DNA of 10,141 nucleotides from Candidatus Bathyarchaeota archaeon (GTDB lineage: Archaea > Thermoproteota > Bathyarchaeia > TCS64), in NCBI GenBank assembly GCA_030669135.1, contig DAOVEE010000052.1, positions 1 through 10,141 on the forward strand. The letters run 5' to 3'. Both the position numbers and the translations under genes were made by a program. The notes beneath the pieces are model-generated. The model had not been told where the DNA came from. It ran no database searches and saw only the letters and a list, made by a program, of their open reading frames with translations. This document shows, piece after piece, positions 5,421-10,141 of the stretch; position 1 is the stretch's first letter; each line of letters starts with the position of its first letter.

Positions 5421-5430
5421 GAATATAAAC
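5421..5430 (-). promoter_or_regulatory. TATA box for vapBC
   Basis: GTTTATATTC on the minus strand places the transcription start near 5398, about 10 bases before the vapB ATG. It lies immediately after the stop of the upstream gene remnant. Confidence 0.6.
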
Positions 5431-5434
5431 GATG

Positions 5435-5524
5435 CTAGTGAGGAACCAAGTTCCCCCGGCCGTACCGCTCCACATCCTTGTAGATGGTCTTGACGCGGCC
5501 CACCGCCAGCACCCGCTCCCCGCA
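5435..5524 (-). pseudogene. 3' end remnant of an unidentified gene
   Basis: On the minus strand a 29-residue stretch, beginning CGERVLAVGRVKTIY and ending NLVPH before TAG (5435-5437), reads like the end of a real protein in composition and codon use. A TGA stands directly before it in the same frame, and no start codon with a leader is available. Sequence upstream becomes G/T-rich and noncoding on this strand, so the rest of the gene appears lost. The stop is directly followed by the vapBC promoter, suggesting that vapBC abuts or replaced part of an older locus. I do not recognise the family. The alternative is a chance frame. Confidence 0.4.
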
Positions 5525-5792
5525 TCACCTGATGTCAACTACACGGCATCCCATGCACAGAACACACACCCTACCCAAAAAAGAGTGGAACAAAACCCCA
5601 AACCCATAAAAAAATTCACGGAATACACAGCCACGGCAACAATCTACATAAAAACAAGTAGACCCTACAACAACAAACCAACCCCAAAAACGCTTACTCC
5701 ATGTAACATGGAACAAGCAATCTGAACCCGATCAGACCTTCCACCAAATAAAAGACAACCCGAAGCAAACAGAGCCAGAAAGAAGACCCAGT
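5525..5792. other. Gene-free, A/C-rich stretch (strong strand asymmetry)
   Basis: The plus strand is very rich in A and C and poor in G and T across this interval. It contains many ACA, CCAAA and AAAAC words; seen from the minus strand it is G/T-rich. Frames exist, but their products are Thr/Asn/Lys/Pro-biased and show no family. It contains a perfect inverted repeat TCCATGT-A-ACATGGA (5698-5712). On the minus strand there are several oligo-T runs after G/C (for example around 5590-5613 and 5687-5691), which could terminate the membrane-protein gene ending at 5793. I see no RNA gene fold that I can support. Confidence 0.45.
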
Positions 5793-6281
5793 CTACTGCC
5801 TGCTAAGGTAGATCAGGATGGTGCTGGCCACCGTCGTGAACAGATCAGGCAGGAAGTTGAAGTAACGAACAATCCTTATGCCCCCGGACCCGCCCGACAC
5901 CGTCAACAGCACAGGGTTCGTGAACAGGCTGTAGCTCAGCAGCGCCCCCGAGAGAAACACAAGCCCCAGCGTGAAGCTCGCCTTCGTCTGCCTGTACATG
6001 TCCACGTACGTCGCGAACAGGTAGACCAGCAGTATCACGTTCACCGCCGAGATCAAGGTCTTACCCCGTATGTACGTCGACAGCTGGCTGCTGATCAGCC
6101 GAAGGTTCTCATAATCCAGATCCTCCAGGCACGGGTCGACCATGATCCTCTCGTCGTCCAGCAGACTATACAGTATCCTCTCCTCGTCCAAGAGGAGGCT
6201 GTCCAGGTTACTCTGGACACTCACAATGAAGTACAACGCCATGATGGCCAGAGCCACCTGCTGCTTCCTGTTCATCCGCAC
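5793..6281 (-). CDS. Uncharacterised four-helix membrane protein
   Basis: I do not recognise this 162-residue protein as a named family. It has four predicted membrane helices, at about 9-23, 75-95, 102-120 and 144-160. Between helices 1 and 2 lies an acidic loop of about 50 residues. The loop begins with a short duplicated unit, LLLDEERILYS and LLDDERIMVD (about 30-49). The loop before helix 4 is Gly/Ser-rich (SGGSGG, 129-134). The gene starts with GTG (6279-6281), 2 bases after the stop of the upstream regulator gene; ATG at 6273-6275 (residue 3) is an equally good start, with GGGG 5 bases before it. The tight spacing makes it co-transcribed with the winged-helix gene, so it may sense or transmit a membrane signal, or be controlled by that regulator. 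This is inference. Confidence 0.75.
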   Translation of the reverse strand: MRMNRKQQVALAIMALYFIVSVQSNLDSLLLDEERILYSLLDDERIMVDPCLEDLDYENLRLISSQLSTYIRGKTLISAVNVILLVYLFATYVDMYRQTKASFTLGLVFLSGALLSYSLFTNPVLLTVSGGSGGIRIVRYFNFLPDLFTTVASTILIYLSRQ

Positions 6282-6283
6282 CC

Positions 6284-6607
6284 CTAAACCTCACCGCCAC
6301 TATTATCGTTATTTCCAATTCTGTTCCAAATCTCTTCAAAATCCCCGTAGCGGGTCTCCAGCTCATGCGACAGGAAGTACACCTTGCCGTACCGCGGGCC
6401 CATGCTCGTCACCAGCCCGTTCTTCTCCAGGATGTCTAGGTGGTGCCGCACGGTACGGTAGTCCACCCCCAAAGCGTCGCAGAGCTGGTTGGCGTTCATA
6501 GGCTCCTCGCGTATCGCCACGATGAGCCTCGCCCTGTTGGGGCCGCCCCTGCTGCCCGCGATGAGCCAATGCAGCATATGCTTCAGCACGCGGTTCCTGG
6601 TGGACAT
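6284..6607 (-). CDS. ArsR-like winged-helix transcriptional regulator
   Basis: The 107-residue protein is a compact archaeal winged-helix DNA-binding protein. Residues 13-30 (HWLIAGSRGGPNRARLIV) form the first helix region, the helix-turn-helix spans about 36-61 (MNANQLCDALGVDYRTVRHHL as its core), the end of the recognition helix and start of the wing is EKNGLVTSMG (61-70), and the wing strand ends at KVYFLS (75-80). A short acidic tail follows. No metal-binding Cys cluster is visible (the only Cys is residue 43), so it is probably not a metal sensor. ATG at 6605-6607 lies at leaderless distance from a TATA element (6633-6643). It forms a two-gene operon with the four-helix membrane protein 2 bases downstream, an arrangement suggesting joint function. 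Confidence 0.9.
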   Translation of the reverse strand: MSTRNRVLKHMLHWLIAGSRGGPNRARLIVAIREEPMNANQLCDALGVDYRTVRHHLDILEKNGLVTSMGPRYGKVYFLSHELETRYGDFEEIWNRIGNNDNSGGEV

Positions 6608-6632
6608 GAAGAGACCCAGCCTAACACCTACT

Positions 6633-6643
6633 CACATATATCA
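6633..6643 (-). promoter_or_regulatory. TATA box for the regulator/membrane-protein operon
   Basis: TGATATATGTG on the minus strand lies about 26-36 bases before the ATG at 6607, fitting a nearly leaderless mRNA. A second AT run (CTTTAAAAAA, about 6645-6654) is just upstream and could instead be the TATA box with a short leader. Confidence 0.5.
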
Positions 6644-6711
6644 GTTTTTTAAAGTATACGAACAACCGATGAGACAGATTATGTACAGATTCTGAAGAGA
6701 AACTGAAAAAA

Positions 6712-6721
6712 CGTTTAAAAC
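6712..6721 (+). promoter_or_regulatory. TATA box upstream of a possible small gene
   Basis: CGTTTAAAAC is a good archaeal TATA element 27-36 bases before the ATG at 6748. This is the same geometry as the clear leaderless genes of this window, and it is divergent from the regulator operon. Confidence 0.5.
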
Positions 6722-6747
6722 ACGTCCCCGGCCCAATATGCAGAGAC

Positions 6748-6885
6748 ATGAACCAACCAGACAATGAGGAGCCCACGGCCCTCACCAGGGCTCTTCGGGC
6801 CTTGAGCGAGGCGCTCCGCCACCCATCGAAACCCGAGCCCAGAGCCTCAGCCGTGAACGAGACACCGCTGCCAGCGAGAAGATAG
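6748..6885 (+). CDS. Possible small leaderless gene, 45 aa, function unknown
   Basis: The frame from ATG 6748 to TAG 6883-6885 encodes a hydrophilic 45-residue peptide. Its first half is a likely amphipathic helix (TALTRALRALSEALRH, residues 10-25) and its second half is Pro-rich (KPEPR, then TPLPARR). There is no family match that I can name, no membrane helix and no cysteine. Support comes from the well-spaced TATA box and GC-rich codons similar to neighbouring genes. Against it are the short length and the lack of a second line of evidence. It may also be the start of a longer gene broken by a frameshift: the plus-two frame from about 6810 continues as polar coding-like sequence to a TGA near 6907. 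A second out-of-phase stretch follows up to the next promoter. Confidence 0.38.
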   Translation: MNQPDNEEPTALTRALRALSEALRHPSKPEPRASAVNETPLPARR

Positions 6886-6998
6886 CGAAAAGGAGCTGCA
6901 AGGATTGAACACGCTCTACTTCCGTGATATCCGCGGAGGGGCTCCAGGGACGAAAACCCCGTTTCACGAGTGCCCCCCGCTGACGCACGGTGCATGCT
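6886..6998. other. Interval before the amidinotransferase-family gene
   Basis: A plus-strand frame of coding-like composition (starting near 6889, including LNTLYFRDIRGG) crosses this interval without a start codon. It ends in the TGA that overlaps the next gene's ATG. It may be debris of the same decayed gene as the 45-residue frame. I cannot identify it. Confidence 0.25.
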
Positions 6999-7008
6999 GT
7001 TTTAAAAG
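6999..7008 (+). promoter_or_regulatory. TATA box for the amidinotransferase-family gene
   Basis: GTTTTAAAAG lies 28-37 bases before the ATG at 7036, so transcription should begin within a few bases of the start codon. No Shine-Dalgarno sequence is present, consistent with a leaderless mRNA. Confidence 0.65.
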
Positions 7009-7035
7009 CCTGAGACTAATCCTTTCCTGGTTTCT

Positions 7036-8169
7036 ATGAGTGAAGGAGAGTTCCAGGCCGAGATCGACTACGACAGGGACTACTTCAAGGAGAAGACGGG
7101 CCTCAGCCTCCGTGAGCAGTACCACAGGCTCCACCCCCAGGTCCTCAGCTGCTTCGGGGACGACATGGTGGAGGTGTGGGGGAGGAAATGGAAGGCCAAC
7201 ACCAACGTGGGCAAGCTCAGGGTCGTGCTGCTGCACCGCCCAGGCCCAGAGTTCCTCCAGGTGGGTAACCCGACGCCGTGGCCGCCCCACGAAGACAGCC
7301 TCGCAGCCTGGCGGATGAGCGAGAAGATGGGGCTCGACGAGCTGGTCGAGAGCCATGAGAACCTCGTGGACGCCTACAAGGCGGAGGGCGTCGAGGTGGT
7401 CGTCAGGAAGCCGGACCCCAACGACCCGCCGTACCAGGTTAAGGCCATCTACGCGGACGACGTATGCCACCCCGCGGTCTACGGCCAGGTCATCCTCAGG
7501 ATGTACGACCACATCCGGAGGGGCGAGGAGCTGCCCACCTACCAGACCCTCGCCGAGCTAGGGTGCCCCGTCGTCGGAATGATAATGGACAAAGGCATGG
7601 CGGAGGGAGGCAGCATAGGGTGGCTCGACGAGAAGCACCTCATCATCGCGGTCCACTTCCCGCGGGCCAACACGAAGGAGCCCGAGGTCATGAGGGCCAA
7701 CGAGTCGGGGCATATGCAGTTCGCACGCATCGTCAAGCTCCAGGACCCGGAGGTAGATGTACGCATCTGCCCCGGCTACGGCACGAGCCTCGGCACCAGC
7801 CACTACAGCCTCATCGACAGACATACGAGTGTGCAGGACCCCAGGACGGTCGACCCCTACCTCAGGACGTGGATGGAGGCGGAGATGAACTGGGAGTTCA
7901 TCAACCCGCCTGACGAGGTCAGCGTCAAGGTGCACACGGGTGACCCGCGGATCCCCTTGGTGAAGCGGGCCCCCAACACGGGGGTCGTGCTGGAGCCGCG
8001 AAAGATACTCGTGCCCACGGGCAACCCGAAGGCCACCAAGTGGTTCGAGAGCATCGGCGTCGAGGTCGTGGAGGTCGATGTACCCACGCTGGTGAGGCCC
8101 CGTAACAGCGGCAGCATCAAGTGCACCTGCGGCGGCATCCTCCGGGACCCCGAGCCCAAGAGCTACTGA
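7036..8169 (+). CDS. Amidinotransferase/arginine deiminase superfamily protein
   Basis: The 377-residue product belongs to the guanidino-modifying enzyme superfamily, whose members deiminate or transfer the amidino group of arginine-like substrates through a covalent Cys intermediate. Features in order are the entry strand GKLRVVLLHRPGPEF (59-73), ADDV (140-143), the Glu-Gly-Gly motif MAEGGSIGW (188-196), SHYSLIDRHT (255-264) in the usual catalytic-His region, and the C-terminal NSGSIKCTCGG (357-367), where Cys363 is the expected nucleophile (Cys365 is the alternative). The Glu-Gly-Gly motif is followed by Ser rather than the Asp of arginine deiminases. The N-terminal 58 residues are an added helical segment. 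The substrate cannot be told: agmatine, arginine and other guanidines are all possible, and no arginine-pathway gene is adjacent. The ATG fits the leaderless promoter. Confidence 0.85.
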   Translation: MSEGEFQAEIDYDRDYFKEKTGLSLREQYHRLHPQVLSCFGDDMVEVWGRKWKANTNVGKLRVVLLHRPGPEFLQVGNPTPWPPHEDSLAAWRMSEKMGLDELVESHENLVDAYKAEGVEVVVRKPDPNDPPYQVKAIYADDVCHPAVYGQVILRMYDHIRRGEELPTYQTLAELGCPVVGMIMDKGMAEGGSIGWLDEKHLIIAVHFPRANTKEPEVMRANESGHMQFARIVKLQDPEVDVRICPGYGTSLGTSHYSLIDRHTSVQDPRTVDPYLRTWMEAEMNWEFINPPDEVSVKVHTGDPRIPLVKRAPNTGVVLEPRKILVPTGNPKATKWFESIGVEVVEVDVPTLVRPRNSGSIKCTCGGILRDPEPKSY

Positions 8170-8274
8170 TCCCCCGGTACCAGTTCAACGCCTCCAATTT
8201 CTTTTCAAACCGTTTTCAGCGCATGCAAGACCCTATGGGTATGGGGAATGGCGGCTTGCTGAGTGCTACGGCAT

Positions 8275-8706
8275 CTAACGTTTCTCGCGGTACTCGTGGA
8301 GCTTTTCCTCGAGTCGTTTGTCGCTGAGGGCGAGTATCTCCACGGCCAGCAGGGCGGCGTTTCTGGCGCCGTCGATGGCTACGGTGGCGACAGGTACGCC
8401 TGTGGGCATCTGGACGATGCTTAGGAGGCTGTCGAGGCCCCCGAGCTTGACGTCCTTGGGTACTCCGATGACGGGTTTGATTGTTTGGGCGGCTACTGCG
8501 CCGGGCAAAGCCGCCGCGAGGCCGGCCACGCAGATGTATACGTCGGCGTCGCCGTTCTTGACGTATGAGGCGAGCCTCTCCGGGTTCCTGTGCGCAGAGA
8601 TTACGTTGAGCTCGCAGGGTATGCCGAACTCCTGGAGCATCTGGACCGCCTTCTCGCCGTGCTCGGCGTCCGACTCGCTGCCTATTATAACGGCTACCTT
8701 GGTCAT
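8275..8706 (-). CDS. purE: N5-carboxyaminoimidazole ribonucleotide mutase PurE
   Basis: PurE rearranges N5-CAIR to CAIR in de novo purine synthesis (class I), or carboxylates AIR directly (class II); it is a cytoplasmic homo-octamer. The 143-residue protein is slightly shorter than bacterial PurE. It has the nucleotide loop IIGSESD (7-13), SAHRNPE (37-43) with the catalytic His39, and LDSLLSIVQMPTGVPVATVAI (91-111). The usual bacterial AGGAAHLPG loop is AGLAAALPG (61-69), lacking its His; I recall a similar AALPG form from other archaeal PurE proteins, so it is probably a subtype feature. ATG at 8704-8706 has a TATA element at leaderless distance. No purK or other pur gene is in the window, and the gene is convergent with the amidinotransferase-family gene. 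Confidence 0.95.
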   Translation of the reverse strand: MTKVAVIIGSESDAEHGEKAVQMLQEFGIPCELNVISAHRNPERLASYVKNGDADVYICVAGLAAALPGAVAAQTIKPVIGVPKDVKLGGLDSLLSIVQMPTGVPVATVAIDGARNAALLAVEILALSDKRLEEKLHEYREKR

Positions 8707-8727
8707 GGTGATGGCTTAGATGGTAGG

Positions 8728-8739
8728 GCTTTAAGTATT
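8728..8739 (-). promoter_or_regulatory. TATA element for purE
   Basis: AATACTTAAAGC on the minus strand lies about 22-33 bases before the ATG at 8706, placing transcription start at or next to the start codon. Confidence 0.5.
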
Positions 8740-8854
8740 GTTCTGGGCGACGTTCCCGGCTACCTGGAACTCCATGTGTTAAAATTCTGGATATGGATGG
8801 AATACGAAGCTTCAGCTGGCAGGGTCTTACGATCTCCTTCGCGTCTTCGCTTTT

Positions 8855-8872
8855 CCTTCCGAAGGCGTTTTT
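8855..8872 (+). terminator. Small inverted repeat followed by T5
   Basis: CCTTC-C-GAAGG (8855-8865) is followed by CG and TTTTT (8868-8872). The one-base loop is too tight for a good RNA hairpin, and no plus-strand gene ends nearby except at 8169, so it may be a protein site upstream of the catalase promoter rather than a terminator. Confidence 0.25.
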
Positions 8873-8903
8873 ATGGCATGGAGTAGGATTCTTTTATCGA
8901 AAC

Positions 8904-8914
8904 CAATAATATTA
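8904..8914 (+). promoter_or_regulatory. Probable TATA box for the catalase gene
   Basis: CAATAATATTA lies 36-46 bases before the catalase ATG and would start the mRNA around 8934-8938. The leader would be very short, so the AGAGGT at 8935-8940 would lie at or near its very 5' end. A second candidate, CTTTTATCG (8891-8899), would give a leader of about 28 bases that fully contains it. Confidence 0.45.
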
Positions 8915-8949
8915 GCCGCAATCATAATCTATTCAGAGGTTTTTCTTCT

Positions 8950-10141
8950 ATGAAAACTAAGAAGAAACTAACGACAAGCTTCGGCTCTCCAGTCGACGAC
9001 GACCAGAACAGCATGACGGCTGGCACTTCGGGCCCAGTGCTGATGCAGGACGTGCACCTCCTAGAAAAGCTGGCGCACTTCAACAGGGAACGCATCCCGG
9101 AACGAATAGTTCACGCAAAGGGCGCGGGGGCATACGGCTACTTCGAGGTTACGAACGACCTCAGCGGTTACTGCAAAGCCAGGTTCCTGTCGGAAGTAGG
9201 AAAGAAGACCGAGGTAGTCGCCAGGTTCTCCACGGTCGGCGGGGAGAAAGGGTCTGCGGACGCGGAGAGGGATCCACGGGGCTTCGCGGTCAAGTTCTAC
9301 ACCGAGGAGGGTAACTACGACTTCGTCGGGAACAACACGCCGGTCTTCTTCATCAGGGACCCCATCAAGTTCCCTGACTTCATACACACGCAGAAACGTA
9401 ACCCGGTGACGAACACGAAGGACCCTGACATGTTCTGGGACTTCCTCTCGCTCACCCCGGAGTCGATACATCAGGTCACTATCCTCTTCTCCGACAGGGG
9501 GGCGCCCAAGACCTTTAGGCACATGAACGGGTACAGCGGCCACACCTTCATGTGGTACAACGAGGAGGGCGAGTATGTTTGGGTCAAGATCTACTTCATT
9601 ACGGCGCAGGGAATACGGAACCTGACGAGCGCAGAGGCGACGACACTCAAAGGTAAAGACCCCGACCACGCCACGAGAGACCTGTTCGGAGCCATCGAGA
9701 GAGGAAACTACCCGGCCTGAAACGTGAGCATCCAGATAATGAAACCAGAAGAGGCGGAGAACTACAGGTTCCACCCCTTCGACATAACCAAAGTGTGGCC
9801 GCACGGCGACTACCCCCTCATCCCGCTGGGGCGGATGGTGCTGAACAGGAACCCAGAGAACTACTTCGTCGACGTAGAGCAGGCGGCGTTCTCTCCAGCC
9901 AACCTCGTGCCCGGGATAGCGCCTTCGCCGGACAAGATGCTTCAGGGGAGGCTGTTCAGCTATCACGACGCCCACAGGTACAGGCTCGGGGTAAACTACA
10001 CGCAGCTGCCCGTCAACAGACCGAAGGCCATGACCATGAACTACCAGAGGGACGGCTTCATGCGGACGATGACTGAACACGAGGGAAGCCCCAACTACTA
10101 TCCGAACACGTTCGGTGGACCGGAGCCAGACATGGCGGCCA
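8950..10141 (+). pseudogene. katE: Heme catalase, interrupted by one in-frame TGA; runs off the window
   Basis: This is a monofunctional heme catalase that breaks hydrogen peroxide into water and oxygen. The N-terminal region shows the distal His55 in RIVHAKGAGAYG, RFSTVGGEKGSADAERDPRG (92-111), and the distal Asn in FVGNNTPVFFIRDP (125-138). At codon 257 (9718-9720) TGA replaces the Trp codon of the family's NYPxW motif. The same frame then continues without any further stop to the window edge, with RFHPFDITKVWPH (273-285) and the heme-ligand signature RLFSYHDAHRYR (334-345, proximal Tyr338). The 256-residue product made before the stop lacks that Tyr and should be inactive. TGG is used normally elsewhere in the gene, so the code is standard. 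The start is ATG 8950 with AGAGGT 9 bases before it. The 3' end is outside the window. Confidence 0.9.

Noticed and set aside
5432..5725. A 97-residue plus-strand frame upstream of vapB
   Set aside because: Its Thr/Lys/Pro/Asn-rich composition simply follows the A/C-rich base bias, and no promoter or family is visible.
6621..6995. A 124-residue minus-strand frame between the regulator and the amidinotransferase-family gene
   Set aside because: The product shows no domain, its start has no promoter or ribosome site, and it would run through the promoters of two divergent transcription units.
8275..8706. Loss of the conserved His in the PurE AGGAAHLPG loop as a possible sign of inactivation
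   Set aside because: The catalytic SAHR His and all other motifs are intact, and I recall an AALPG loop in other archaeal PurE proteins, so it is more likely a normal subtype feature.
9061..10080. A 339-residue minus-strand frame opposite the catalase gene
   Set aside because: The plus strand encodes unmistakable catalase motifs across the same bases. The long antisense frame follows from GC-rich codon bias.
1..10141. CRISPR arrays, insertion-sequence ends, attachment sites or direct repeats
   Set aside because: No regularly spaced repeats, transposase fragments or duplicated tRNA 3' ends were seen in the window. Only short isolated inverted repeats are present.

Overview
This window looks like a chromosome segment from a GC-rich archaeon, most likely of the TACK group (Nitrososphaeria or Caldarchaeales-like). 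That placement is inferred from gene content, not from a database search. The supporting signs are TATA boxes about 30 bases before start codons that often lack a Shine-Dalgarno sequence (leaderless genes), frequent GTG and TTG starts, a class II tRNA-Leu, a DUF211 protein, an OSTC/OST3-OST6-like membrane protein, archaeal winged-helix regulators, an archaeal-type PurE and a VapBC pair.

Positions 1-2000, minus strand, hold housekeeping genes. A small zinc-ribbon gene (1733-1900) is followed by gcvT and gcvH, which overlap by 4 bases, and then by tRNA-Leu(CAG) 19 bases after gcvH. GcvT and GcvH are the aminomethyltransferase and the lipoyl carrier of the glycine cleavage system; the P and L proteins are not in the window. 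Positions 2000-4260, plus strand, carry a three-helix OSTC/OST3-like protein, a decayed start of a hydroxyisobutyrate-dehydrogenase-type gene, a DUF211 gene and an SPFH/prohibitin-like membrane protein.

Positions 4260-6750 form an accessory, partly decaying zone. It holds a winged-helix gene cut off inside its DNA-binding domain, a VapBC toxin-antitoxin pair with a palindrome over its probable transcription start, a 3' gene remnant, a C/A-rich gene-free stretch, and a winged-helix regulator paired with a four-helix membrane protein. A possible 45-residue leaderless small gene follows.

Positions 7000-10141 carry a guanidino-modifying-enzyme (amidinotransferase/arginine deiminase) family protein, purE on the minus strand, and a heme catalase gene that runs off the window. 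The catalase reading frame is intact except for one TGA where the family has Trp. The stop removes the heme-ligating Tyr, so the gene is either freshly inactivated, a sequence error, or read through.

I did not find a clear new multi-gene defence system. The most notable points are the catalase TGA, the OSTC-like protein whose conserved N-terminus lies upstream of any standard start codon, the regulator plus membrane-protein module, and the concentration of gene fragments around vapBC.
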